A stretch of 64,000 nucleotides of DNA from Sediminicola arcticus (lineage in GTDB: Bacteria; Bacteroidota; Bacteroidia; Flavobacteriales; Flavobacteriaceae): positions 744,001 through 808,000 of the forward strand of contig NZ_JBEXAE010000001.1 in the NCBI RefSeq assembly GCF_040566695.1, in the 5' to 3' direction. The translations under genes were made by a program, and so were the position numbers. Shown in pieces: positions 32,247 through 41,394 of the stretch; the first letter of the stretch is position 1, and each line of letters starts with the position of its first letter. The notes under the pieces are model-generated. The model saw only the letters and a program-made list of their open reading frames with translations. It had not been told where the DNA came from and did no database searches.

Positions 32247-34037
32247 TTATTTTGTAAAATTGATCAATTTTCTCCTATAGACTGTCAATAGCTTGGATTT
32301 TGAAACAAAACCGTGATATTTGCCATCTTTTATTACGGGAAGATTCCAAGCACCGCTATCTTGAAATTTTTGCATAATATCCGTCATTTTATCTTCATCA
32401 ACATTAATGATTTCTGGGGCGGGTTGCATTACATCTTGTGCAAGCACCTCTTTATACAAGGTTTGGTCGAACATAATAGGTCTAATATCGTCTAAAAGTA
32501 TAATTCCCATGAGGGTGTTGTCGGTTTTGTTAACGACGGGAAAGATGTTGCGACTCGATTTTATGACCGCTTCATGAACAATTTCCCCCAAAGTCATTTC
32601 TGGATACAGGGTTATAAAATTATCTTCAATAACTTTATTCATGTCCATCAGGGTCAAGACCGCATGATCTTTATTGTGCGTAATCAAATCTCCTTTACGC
32701 CCTAGTTCCATATTATAGACGGAATGGGGGTGCACATATTTGGTAATCGAGAAAGAAAGGGCTGAGGTTATCATTAAGGGAATAAATAGTTCATATCCTC
32801 CAGTGACTTCCGCAATAAGGAAGATGGCAGTTAAGGGGGCGTGTAATACTCCTGCCATGAGTCCTGCCATTCCTACCAGAGTAAAGTTACTTTCCGAAAT
32901 CTGGTTATTAAAAACACCTATATTATTGATTATTTTTGCGAGACAATTACCCATAATACTTCCCATAAATAGAGTTGGGGCAAAAATGCCCCCCACTCCA
33001 CCTGCACCAAAGGTTAATGCACTGGCTATAACCTTAAAGAAGACTAAGCCTGCTAGCAAACCAATTACCATCCATATATTGGATAGGTCTAAATTGAACA
33101 AGTTGTTTTCCAGTACTTTTTCTGGATTGCCTTTAAGTAAATTGTTGATCACCTCAAATCCTTCGCCGTAAAGTGGAGGAACAAGGTATATGAGTACACC
33201 CAAAATAGAACCACCTAATAACAATCGTTTTATAGGAGATCCTATTCTGTCAAATAATTTTTGCATTCTATCATATACCTCTGTAAAATAGATGGAAACC
33301 AGTCCGGCTACAAGACCAAGGGCTATAAAGAATGGCACATCTATAATTTTAAAACTATCCTCAATTTTAAAAGGGAGCAAGACATCGGATCCAAAGAAAA
33401 AATAAGAGGTTATAATTGCTGAAATGGAGGCTAGAAGTAACGGTAGCATCGAGGCAATAGTCAAATCAAGACTAAAAACCTCAATGGCAAAAATGATTGC
33501 AGCGATAGGAGCTTTAAAAATAGAGGAGAGTGCACCGGCAGCTGCACAGCCAATCAATAGATTTCGCGTGGTTTGGTTCATATGGAACATTCTCGCGATA
33601 TTGGAACTGATTGCGGCACCTGTGGATACAGTAGGACCTTCCAAACCTACAGATCCTCCAAAACCTACCGTAATGGGGGCCGTGAGGATAGAGCCAAACA
33701 TCTGGTATTTTCTAATAATTCCTTTGCGTTTTGATATAGCAAAAAGTGTGGAAGGAATACCATGGCTTACCTTGTTTCTTATAACATATGTGATAATTAA
33801 GTACACTAAAGCCAAACCAATAAGAGGGAATACAAAGTAAAAGGCATTGTGGTAGAATCTTACCACTTTGCCCTCTAGTAAATGTTGAAAGAAGTGTGTT
33901 AAGTTTTTTAGGATTACGGCACCAACCCCTGAGGTAAAACCAATTAGGATGCTTAATATATATACAAATTGCCTTTGTGATATATGTTTGGCGCGCCAAA
34001 TTAAAAAACGGGTAAGTAAAGGTTTGTTTTGTACCAT
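32247..34037 (-). CDS. ClC-family chloride channel/transporter with C-terminal CBS pair
   Basis: A 596-residue protein. The ClC core spans about 25-440. The signature loops are KVSHGIPST (about 89-97), GGSVGLEGP at 127-135 with the gating glutamate E133, and GAGGVGGIFAPTLFMG. The C-terminal 150 residues contain two CBS units (around MTLGEIVHEAVIKSSRNIFPVV and AQDVMQPAPEIINVDEDKMTDIM), which may bind adenine nucleotides and gate transport. The conserved gating E133 is consistent with a Cl-/H+ antiporter or a gated channel; the two cannot be separated from sequence. It is followed by a small membrane protein gene and preceded by the aspS terminator. Confidence 0.93.
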   Translation of the reverse strand: MVQNKPLLTRFLIWRAKHISQRQFVYILSILIGFTSGVGAVILKNLTHFFQHLLEGKVVRFYHNAFYFVFPLIGLALVYLIITYVIRNKVSHGIPSTLFAISKRKGIIRKYQMFGSILTAPITVGFGGSVGLEGPTVSTGAAISSNIARMFHMNQTTRNLLIGCAAAGALSSIFKAPIAAIIFAIEVFSLDLTIASMLPLLLASISAIITSYFFFGSDVLLPFKIEDSFKIIDVPFFIALGLVAGLVSIYFTEVYDRMQKLFDRIGSPIKRLLLGGSILGVLIYLVPPLYGEGFEVINNLLKGNPEKVLENNLFNLDLSNIWMVIGLLAGLVFFKVIASALTFGAGGVGGIFAPTLFMGSIMGNCLAKIINNIGVFNNQISESNFTLVGMAGLMAGVLHAPLTAIFLIAEVTGGYELFIPLMITSALSFSITKYVHPHSVYNMELGRKGDLITHNKDHAVLTLMDMNKVIEDNFITLYPEMTLGEIVHEAVIKSSRNIFPVVNKTDNTLMGIILLDDIRPIMFDQTLYKEVLAQDVMQPAPEIINVDEDKMTDIMQKFQDSGAWNLPVIKDGKYHGFVSKSKLLTVYRRKLINFTK

Positions 34038-34046
34038 TGGTTATAA

Positions 34047-34073
34047 AAAATCCCGTTTTAAAAACGGGATTTT
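34047..34073 (-). terminator. Intrinsic terminator after aspS
   Basis: AAAATCCCGTTTT (34047-34059) and AAAACGGGATTTT (34061-34073) pair along 12-13 bp. It lies between the aspS stop and the ClC start on the minus strand, with U-tracts in both directions. Confidence 0.8.
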
Positions 34074-34077
34074 TAAG

Positions 34078-35832
34078 TTATGATTGAATATCTAATTTAA
34101 GATTTAATTCCTTTAATTGTGCATCATCTATAAAGGCTGGAGCATCTATCATCACATCCCTGCCGCTGTTGTTTTTTGGAAAGGCAATAAAGTCCCTAAT
34201 AGTTTCCTGCCCGCCTAATATGGCGACCAGCCTGTCTAATCCAAATGCTAGTCCACCATGTGGAGGAGCACCGTATTGAAAGGCATCCATTAAGAACCCA
34301 AATTGGGCTTTAGCTTCTTCAGCTGTAAAACCTAAATGCCTAAACATAGTGGCTTGTGTTTCTTTATCGTGGATACGAATAGACCCACCTCCAATTTCAT
34401 TTCCATTTAATACTAAGTCATACGCATTGGCCTTAACAGCTCCCGGATTACTATCCAACAATTCCATTTGACCAGGTTTTGGGGAAGTAAAAGGATGGTG
34501 CATGGCATGGTAGTGTCCAGTTTCCTCATCCAATTCTAACAATGGGAAATCTACCACCCATAAAGGTGCAAATTCATCCTTGTTCCTCAAGCCTAGACGT
34601 TGTGCCAATTCCATTCGTAAAGCACTCAGCTGTGTTCTTGTTTTAAGCGTTTCACCAGATAGCACACAGATTAAATCCCCAGGTTTGGCATTGGTCACAT
34701 CGGCCCATTGTGCAATATCTTTTTCATTATAGAACTTATCAACCGAAGATTTAAAACTGCCGTCTTCATTATATTTGGCATAGACCATTCCTTTGGCCCC
34801 CACTTGAGGTCTTCTCACCCAGTCGATAAGCGCATCAATTTCTTTTCTAGTGTATGCCGCTCCACCAGGAACAGCAATTCCTACTACTAGCTCGGCATCA
34901 TTGAATATTGCAAAATCTTTGTGTTGGGTCACGGTGTTCAATTCGCCAAACTCCATTCCAAAACGAATGTCGGGCTTGTCGTTACCGTATTTTTGCATGG
35001 CATCATCATAGGTCATACGTGGGAAATCCCCAATTTCAACACCTTTGATTTCTTTTAGAAGATGTCGTGTAAGCCCTTCGAAGACTTGTAATATATCTTC
35101 TTGTTCGACGAATGCCATTTCACAGTCGATCTGAGTAAACTCCGGTTGGCGGTCGGCCCTGAGATCCTCGTCCCTAAAACATTTTACGATCTGGAAATAT
35201 TTATCCATGCCACCTACCATAAGCAATTGCTTAAAGGTCTGAGGCGATTGTGGTAGGGCATAAAATTGACCTTCGTTCATTCTACTTGGCACCACAAAAT
35301 CTCTAGCACCTTCAGGTGTGGATTTAATTAAATATGGAGTTTCAACTTCTATAAATGCCTGATCCGAAAGGTATTTCCTCACCTCCATGGTCACCTTGTG
35401 TCTAAAGATAAGGTTATTCTTTACTGGGTTTCTTCTTATATCAAGGTAACGATATTTCATTCGGATATCTTCCCCACCATCCGTTTGGTCCTCTATGGTA
35501 AATGGAGGAAGTAGGGATTTATTTAATACCACGAGTTTGGAAACCAATATTTCAATATCCCCAGTTGCCATATTCGGATTCTTGGAGGATCTTTCTATGA
35601 CTTTTCCGTTTATCTGGACCACAAATTCCCTTCCTAAGGATTTGGCCTGTTCCATAATTTCTTTTGAGGTACGCTCCTCATCAAAAATTAATTGAGTAAT
35701 GCCATAACGGTCCCTTAAATCGGCCCAAATCATAAATCCTTTGTCTCTAACTTTTTGCACCCATCCGGAGAGGACTACTTCTTTATTGATGTCTGAAGAC
35801 CTTAACTGGCCACAGGTTTCACTTCTATACAT
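34078..35832 (-). CDS. aspS: Aspartyl-tRNA synthetase
   Basis: A 584-residue class II synthetase. An N-terminal OB-fold anticodon-binding domain covers about 1-105 (VVLSGWVQKVRDKGFMIWADLRDR). Class II motif 2 is FRDEDLRADRQPEFTQID. A bacterial GAD insertion domain covers about 285-410, and motif 3 is GLAFGLDRLVAIL near the C-terminus. Length and the insert place it with bacterial-type AspRS. Whether it is discriminating or also charges tRNA-Asn depends on the presence of gatCAB and asnS, which are not in this window. The start at ATG 35832 is the usual one (MYRSETCGQL). Confidence 0.97.
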   Translation of the reverse strand: MYRSETCGQLRSSDINKEVVLSGWVQKVRDKGFMIWADLRDRYGITQLIFDEERTSKEIMEQAKSLGREFVVQINGKVIERSSKNPNMATGDIEILVSKLVVLNKSLLPPFTIEDQTDGGEDIRMKYRYLDIRRNPVKNNLIFRHKVTMEVRKYLSDQAFIEVETPYLIKSTPEGARDFVVPSRMNEGQFYALPQSPQTFKQLLMVGGMDKYFQIVKCFRDEDLRADRQPEFTQIDCEMAFVEQEDILQVFEGLTRHLLKEIKGVEIGDFPRMTYDDAMQKYGNDKPDIRFGMEFGELNTVTQHKDFAIFNDAELVVGIAVPGGAAYTRKEIDALIDWVRRPQVGAKGMVYAKYNEDGSFKSSVDKFYNEKDIAQWADVTNAKPGDLICVLSGETLKTRTQLSALRMELAQRLGLRNKDEFAPLWVVDFPLLELDEETGHYHAMHHPFTSPKPGQMELLDSNPGAVKANAYDLVLNGNEIGGGSIRIHDKETQATMFRHLGFTAEEAKAQFGFLMDAFQYGAPPHGGLAFGLDRLVAILGGQETIRDFIAFPKNNSGRDVMIDAPAFIDDAQLKELNLKLDIQS

Positions 35833-36123
35833 TTAAAATAGCTTAATTGAGTAGCAAATGTAAGAAGTATAGCGATAAGCTGAAACAATAAGATGGTATG
35901 TCGTAAAATATTTTAGATTCAAACAGAACATAAATTTTTAAAACTAGCGCTATTGTTCGTTTTGGATGATATATTTTTTGTTTAAGAGATTTGATGACCC
36001 CTTTCGCGATGTCCAATGTTAATTTAATGTAAATTAAATGTTATTTAAATCTTGTTTAATTGTAAAATATTTGTAACTTTACAACGTTAGCTTATAGAAA
36101 TGATAATTTAATTCCCAAATAAA
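35833..36123. other. Intergenic region between divergent aspS and the MORN-repeat gene
   Basis: About 290 bases, very AT-rich toward the right side (36020-36080). It must hold both promoters. A near match to the -7 element (AATATTTG near 36067) lies about 50 bases before the plus-strand gene. No other structure was recognised. Confidence 0.4.
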
Positions 36124-36471
36124 ATGAAAGTAGCATCTATATTTTTTGCATTTATATTCACATTAGCGACATACGCACAATCAACGCAACCAAATTTCGA
36201 AAAAGTTGGAGATATGGTAAAAGCTACCTATTTCCATGAAAATGGGGTAGTATCTCAATCAGGACATTTTTTAAATGGGAAGCTTCATGGAGAATGGACG
36301 ATGTTCAATGAAAAAGGAGAAAAAATTGCCTTGGGTTCTTATGTGGAAGGTCAAAAAGCCGGAAAGTGGTTCTTTTGGAAGGCTGACGGTTTACAAGAGG
36401 TAGATTTTGTTGATAGTCGTATTGCTGGAGTTACCCAATGGGATAAATCTGGAAACGTAGTGATCAATTAA
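36124..36471 (+). CDS. Secreted MORN-repeat (YwqK-like) protein
   Basis: A 115-residue protein with signal peptide (about 1-18, ending ATYAQ) and three short beta-hairpin repeats of the MORN_2/YwqK type: YFHENGVVSQSGHFLNGKLHGEW, then FNEKGEKIALGSYVEGQKAGKW, then WKADGLQEVDF. Such proteins are common in Flavobacteria as small exported proteins; their job is unknown, and the toxin-antitoxin label often attached to the family is not supported by context here. It is monocistronic, with a terminator 24 bases downstream. Confidence 0.85.
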   Translation: MKVASIFFAFIFTLATYAQSTQPNFEKVGDMVKATYFHENGVVSQSGHFLNGKLHGEWTMFNEKGEKIALGSYVEGQKAGKWFFWKADGLQEVDFVDSRIAGVTQWDKSGNVVIN

Positions 36472-36494
36472 TACAACTATACCTTATATAATAC

Positions 36495-36521
36495 AACCTG
36501 CTGGAAACAGCGGGTTTTTTT
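36495..36521 (+). terminator. Intrinsic terminator after the MORN-repeat gene
   Basis: AACCTGCTG (36495-36503), GAAA tetraloop, CAGCGGGTT (36508-36516) with one T-G mismatch pair, followed by T to 36521. Confidence 0.85.
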
Positions 36522-36642
36522 ATGGATTCAATTCAATTTACTTAAAGGCATAAGAAGGATGTTTTTTAGAATGCCGTCTATCGGGAAACTGCTTTTTCAG
36601 TGTCATAATAGGTTAATGGTACCGCCACTTTTCTGAATGAAA

Positions 36643-36674
36643 AAAGCAGTGCATTTTTAAAAATGCACTGCTTT
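36643..36674 (-). terminator. Terminator of the efflux operon (32-bp perfect palindrome)
   Basis: AAAGCAGTGCATTTTT (36643-36658) is followed directly by its exact complement (36659-36674). It lies 29 bases after the stop of the RND gene on the minus strand. Confidence 0.8.
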
Positions 36675-36702
36675 AAATATTAGCTGATAATCGACTCTGC
36701 TT

Positions 36703-39700
36703 TTATGAACTAGAATTAACCCCTCTGAACTTAATCTTGAACCTGTAGGTAATAAAAAATAGTACGGGAACAATTATCAATGTAAGGAAGGTGGCTACAA
36801 TTAATCCATAGATCACCGTCCAAGCCAATGGACCCCAGAAGATAACATTGTCACCTCCAATATAAATATTTGGATCAAACTCAGAGAACAGTGAAAAGAA
36901 ATCTATATTTAAACCAATAGCCAATGGGATTAGTCCTAAGACTGTTGTAATGGCTGTTAAGAGTACAGGGCGTAATCTAGCCTTACCACCTGCTATAATA
37001 GACTCTCTCACATCATCCTTAGATAATAGGTTCCTATCGCTAATATCTAGCTTAACTTTTTTCCGATCTATTAGAATTTGGGTATAATCTAAGAGTACTA
37101 CCCCGTTGTTCACTACGATTCCTGCCAAGGAGATAATTCCCACCATGGTCATCATTATAACGAAAGGTTTACCTGTAATGATAAGCCCGCCAAATACACC
37201 TATGAAACTAAGGAATATGGCGATCATGATAATGGCGGGTTTAGAAATTCCCCCAAATTGAAAAATCAAAATTAGCATAATGAGACCTAAACCAGTAAAA
37301 AAGGCACCTACCAAAAACTGCATTTGCTTGTTCTGTTCTTCGATCTGACCGGTATAATCAAACTTAACATCCTTAGGAAGGGTTTTGTAATTTTCCATTT
37401 CCTTTTGGATTTCAGTTACAATGGCCGCGGCATCCGTGAATCCTGGCTTCAATCCAGAATAAACGGTAACAACCCTTTTGTTATCCCGGTGTTTAATGGC
37501 GCTGAAAGAAGAGGTGTTTCTTTGGGAAGCCACTGCAGAAATTGGAATTTCTTTGATCTTTCCGTTTGCAGGATCCCTAAAAATAATGTTTTGGTTAAAA
37601 AGGGCACTTTTTTCGTATCGGTCCCCTTCATTAAAACGGACGTTGATGTTATAGTCCTCTCCATCTTTTTTGTAGATACCTGCTTTTTCACCAAAAAGGG
37701 ATCGTCTTAACTGATTCCCTACCTGTCCTACCGATACTCCCAATTCCCCTGCTTTCTCGCGGTCAACTACGACCTGCATGGAAGGTTTCCCTTTGTTTAC
37801 ATCGATCTTCAATTCCTCAATCCCGGCAATATTTTTAGTATTGATAAAATTTCGCATATCCTCTGCGGTATTGATCAACTCATCGTAATCTTTGCCCTGC
37901 AGCTCTATATTGATTGGGTATCCAGCTGGAGGACCGACCGCATCTTTCTCCACTGAAATAGCTACCCCAGGATAGATTCCCTTAAGTGATTCTTGTATAT
38001 TTTCCCTGAGCACTTCAGTATCCAGACCATTCCTGTATTTAAACTCTCTCATGGAAATGGTAAGCTTTCCTCGATGGGGCATTTCTGCCGCAGAGCCACC
38101 ATCTGTTAGTGGATTCCCGGCACCTTCACCTACCTGTGATACAGCAGATTCTACCAAGTAATTAAATTCTCCATTGGCACTTGTATATTTATCGCTATTA
38201 ATTACAGTATAAACGCGTTTTTCAATATCAAGTGTCAGCTCTTTGGTTTTTTCAATGGAAGTTCCTTGAGGATATTCTATATACACATATACCTCGTTGG
38301 GGACGTTATCCGGAAAAAACTCTATTTTGGTCCTTTGGGTGGAAATGGAGACCCCAAAAAGCATAAATGCACTTATTAGCATTATTACAGTCATACCAAA
38401 ATACCAATAGACATTATTTCCCCTAAGGGCATGTATCAATCTTCTTTCGTACCAATTTTCAAAACGGACCATGGCATTCTTTTGAAAACTAATCGCCCAT
38501 TTTTTTAGAAAATATTTATAAATCCAGAACATGGCAGCGGTAATGATCAAAACAGAACCCAATCCTCTTACTGTTCCACCGAACAAAAGAATAAAAATCC
38601 CAAGACCACCCATGATGATGCTTAGACGGATCAACTGTTTTAAGGTCAGCTCCTTTTCTCCTATATCCATAAAATTGGACACCAACATGGAATTCATAAA
38701 TATGGCCACAAACAGGGAAGATCCGAGTACCACCGAGAGGGTAATTGGTAAGTAGATCATGAACTGTCCAAAAATACCGGGCCATAATCCCAATGGAACA
38801 AAAGCAGCTACCGTAGTAGCGGTAGATATAATAATTGGGAATGCTATTTCTCCAATCCCTTTTTTGGCGGCCTCGATACGAGGTATTCCCTCATCCATGA
38901 GTCGATAGACATTTTCTACAACGACAATACCGTTATCCACCAACATTCCCAAGCCCATGATCATTCCAAATAAGATCATAGTATTTAAGGTGTATCCCAG
39001 CCATGATAGGATCATGAACGACATAAACATGGACATTGGGATAGCAAAACCTACAAAGAGTGCATTTCTGAATCCTAGAAAGAACATAAGGACGGTGACC
39101 ACCAGAATAATTCCGAAAATGATGTTGTTGACCAAGTCATCTACTTGGTTCAAGGTCCTGCCTGAAGAATCATTTGCAATAGATATCCCTAAATCCGCAG
39201 GATAGTAGTTAGCTTTGGCCTCTTTGACCATCACCTTTATCTTATCAGCGGCTTCAATCATATTTTTACCTGCCCTTTTCTTCACGTCCAGCATAACAAC
39301 ACTTTCTCCAAATTCACGGGCATAAGTTGTTTTTTCCTCTTCTGAAAAGGTAACTTGGGCAATATCTTTTAAATAAACGGCATTTCCATTTTCTGATTTA
39401 ACAACGAAATCGTTCAGTTCTTTAGGATCTTCAATCTCGCCTAATATTCTAATAGTTCGTCTTTGGCCACTGGTCTTTAAATTACCAGCAGACATGGTCA
39501 CATTGCCATTTCTAATAGTATTCAAAACATCATCAAAACTAACTTTGGAAGCCATCATTTTATAGACATCCACTGCAATTTCAACCTCTTTGTCCTGGGC
39601 ACCTCTAATATCTACTTGCTTTACTTCTGGCAGGTCCTCAATTTCGTCCTGCATATGTTCGGCAAATTCTTTTAACTTTTCAACAGGATAATCCCCAGTA

Positions 39701-40179
39701 AAATTGATGTTCATTATGGGAACCTGTTCTGAAAAGTTAAGGTCAAACACATTGGGGTCTACCTTGGCATTATTAAAAATGGGCCAGTCCTCAGTAGCTT
39801 TTTCACTATCTACTTCGTCTTTTACTTTTTGTTTTGCCGCCTCAACCGTAATTTCTTCATTGAACTCTACGGTAATAATGGAGTAATCTTCTTGTGAGGT
39901 AGAAGTAATCTCTACCAAATTACTCACGTTTTTTAATTTGTCCTCCAAAGGATCGGTTATCAGACGCTCAATGTCTTCGGCGGTATTCCCTGGGTATATG
40001 GTGCTTATATAAATCTTGGTTTCCTTTATCTCAGGAAAATCCTCCCTGGGCATTGCAAAATAAGAGGAAAGCCCTATCCATAGAAAGAGCCCGATCATAA
40101 CATAGATTACACTTGGGTTATCAATGGCCCATGACGATAATCCAAATTCCTTATCAGCGTTTTTTTTCTGTTTGCTCAT
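36703..40179 (-). CDS. RND-family efflux transporter permease (AcrB/HAE type)
   Basis: An 1158-residue inner-membrane proton-driven pump. Residues 25-45 form the first helix, followed by the first large periplasmic loop (about 45-345). The TM4 proton-relay segment GMLVDNGIVVVENV has D415 followed by N416, where AcrB has two aspartates. The second half repeats the pattern, and the C-terminus (about 1010-1158) is a helix bundle. Between TM6 and TM7 (about 505-560) it carries an extra hydrophobic pair (LSIIMGGLGIFILLFGG and LGSVLIITAAMFWIYKYFL) that E. coli AcrB lacks. It forms a tripartite pump with the adaptor and TolC-like genes upstream in the operon. Substrate is unknown. Confidence 0.95.
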   Translation of the reverse strand: MSKQKKNADKEFGLSSWAIDNPSVIYVMIGLFLWIGLSSYFAMPREDFPEIKETKIYISTIYPGNTAEDIERLITDPLEDKLKNVSNLVEITSTSQEDYSIITVEFNEEITVEAAKQKVKDEVDSEKATEDWPIFNNAKVDPNVFDLNFSEQVPIMNINFTGDYPVEKLKEFAEHMQDEIEDLPEVKQVDIRGAQDKEVEIAVDVYKMMASKVSFDDVLNTIRNGNVTMSAGNLKTSGQRRTIRILGEIEDPKELNDFVVKSENGNAVYLKDIAQVTFSEEEKTTYAREFGESVVMLDVKKRAGKNMIEAADKIKVMVKEAKANYYPADLGISIANDSSGRTLNQVDDLVNNIIFGIILVVTVLMFFLGFRNALFVGFAIPMSMFMSFMILSWLGYTLNTMILFGMIMGLGMLVDNGIVVVENVYRLMDEGIPRIEAAKKGIGEIAFPIIISTATTVAAFVPLGLWPGIFGQFMIYLPITLSVVLGSSLFVAIFMNSMLVSNFMDIGEKELTLKQLIRLSIIMGGLGIFILLFGGTVRGLGSVLIITAAMFWIYKYFLKKWAISFQKNAMVRFENWYERRLIHALRGNNVYWYFGMTVIMLISAFMLFGVSISTQRTKIEFFPDNVPNEVYVYIEYPQGTSIEKTKELTLDIEKRVYTVINSDKYTSANGEFNYLVESAVSQVGEGAGNPLTDGGSAAEMPHRGKLTISMREFKYRNGLDTEVLRENIQESLKGIYPGVAISVEKDAVGPPAGYPINIELQGKDYDELINTAEDMRNFINTKNIAGIEELKIDVNKGKPSMQVVVDREKAGELGVSVGQVGNQLRRSLFGEKAGIYKKDGEDYNINVRFNEGDRYEKSALFNQNIIFRDPANGKIKEIPISAVASQRNTSSFSAIKHRDNKRVVTVYSGLKPGFTDAAAIVTEIQKEMENYKTLPKDVKFDYTGQIEEQNKQMQFLVGAFFTGLGLIMLILIFQFGGISKPAIIMIAIFLSFIGVFGGLIITGKPFVIMMTMVGIISLAGIVVNNGVVLLDYTQILIDRKKVKLDISDRNLLSKDDVRESIIAGGKARLRPVLLTAITTVLGLIPLAIGLNIDFFSLFSEFDPNIYIGGDNVIFWGPLAWTVIYGLIVATFLTLIIVPVLFFITYRFKIKFRGVNSSS

Positions 40180-40185
40180 AGACTC

Positions 40186-41355
40186 TTAATTTATGATTTT
40201 TACTTTTTGACCATCTTTAACGCTTCTAGCGCCTTCTTTGATCACTTGGTTTCCATCTTCTATTCCTGATAGTACTTCAATCAGGGCACCTTGAGTCTTT
40301 CCAGTAGTGATAATTATTCTCTTAGCTGTAGCCTCATTATCTGCATTGGGTTCCATGGCAATATAGGCATATTGCTCACCTTCAGCATTTTCTGAAACAA
40401 TACTTTGTGGTATCAAAATGGCTTTTTCACTGGTGTAGTCGTTGATACGTACCTTGGCCGTTAGATTAGGTTTAATATTTCCATTTTTGTTGGGTACCGG
40501 AATCTCCACACTAAAGGATCTGTTGCTAGGATTGATGAAATTTCCGGTCTGGCGGATATTGGTGATAGCGCTATCCCCTAAAACTGGAAAGTATACTTGC
40601 GCCTCTTTTCCTTTGGTAACACTTCCTAAATACGTTTCTGGGACCTCTACATCTATATACATGTCCGAGAGGTTTACGATACGGAACACTTCTGATCCTA
40701 GACCAGGTGAAACTACAGTGCCTTGGTCTTTGATCACATTGTCTATGATTCCAGAGAAGGGAGCTCTAATTGAGGATTTTCCCAATTGGCTTTGAAATTG
40801 CTTGACTGCGTTTTGCTGTGCCTCGTAGCTGGATTTGGCTTGAAGATATTGTATTTCAGAACCTATTTTTTGATCCCATAATCGCTTTTGACGTTCAAAG
40901 GTTGTTCTTGCCAATTCGGTTTGAGTTTTAAGCTGTTCCAATTGACTTCCCATACCACCATCGTCAATAGTTGCTAAAAGCTGCCCTTTACTTACCTGTT
41001 GTCCTTTTTGAACATATACCTTTTGTAAGGTTCCGGCCATTTCTGGATAGATCAACACGTTTTGCTTAGTCATTACGTCACCTTGTAATTCCAAGTAATG
41101 ATTAAATGTTTGTTCTTCGGCCTTAACCGTAGTTACCAACGGTAATTTTTCATCTAAGTTAAAGGTGGAGATCATGGAGTCTAGAAGTTTTATTTCGGTA
41201 TCCGTAGTTTTTAATTGCTCCGAAAGTTCATTCTTTTTGGCTCTCATAGCTTCAATATCGCCAGCTTCAATAATGTTGTTCACTGTCTGTTTTCCATTAT
41301 TGCCACAAGCGGAAAGTACAAGTGTTGATACAAGGATGTAATAGATTTTTTTCAT
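40186..41355 (-). CDS. RND efflux periplasmic adaptor (membrane fusion protein)
   Basis: A 389-residue lipoprotein with C17 in the lipobox LVLSACG. A coiled coil at about 30-62 (EAMRAKKNELSEQLKTTDTEIKLLDSM) precedes the adaptor core. The core has a barrel-sandwich half (LQKVYVQKGQQVSKGQLLATID), a helical hairpin, the second half (SSIRAPFSGIIDNVIKDQGTVVSPG) and a beta-barrel domain. The extra N-terminal coiled coil is common in Bacteroidetes adaptors. It links the RND pump (6 bases downstream) to the outer-membrane factor (39 bases upstream). Confidence 0.94.
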   Translation of the reverse strand: MKKIYYILVSTLVLSACGNNGKQTVNNIIEAGDIEAMRAKKNELSEQLKTTDTEIKLLDSMISTFNLDEKLPLVTTVKAEEQTFNHYLELQGDVMTKQNVLIYPEMAGTLQKVYVQKGQQVSKGQLLATIDDGGMGSQLEQLKTQTELARTTFERQKRLWDQKIGSEIQYLQAKSSYEAQQNAVKQFQSQLGKSSIRAPFSGIIDNVIKDQGTVVSPGLGSEVFRIVNLSDMYIDVEVPETYLGSVTKGKEAQVYFPVLGDSAITNIRQTGNFINPSNRSFSVEIPVPNKNGNIKPNLTAKVRINDYTSEKAILIPQSIVSENAEGEQYAYIAMEPNADNEATAKRIIITTGKTQGALIEVLSGIEDGNQVIKEGARSVKDGQKVKIIN

Positions 41356-41394
41356 TTTGAATGTATTAAAGAGGGCTATTTTTTTATCGATCTC

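Noticed and set aside
33424..33840. 138-codon plus-strand frame antisense to the ClC gene
   Set aside because: Shadow frame caused by codon use of the real channel gene, which has full family motifs.
37324..37710. 128-codon plus-strand frame antisense to the RND gene
   Set aside because: Lies entirely opposite conserved RND sequence; no independent signal.
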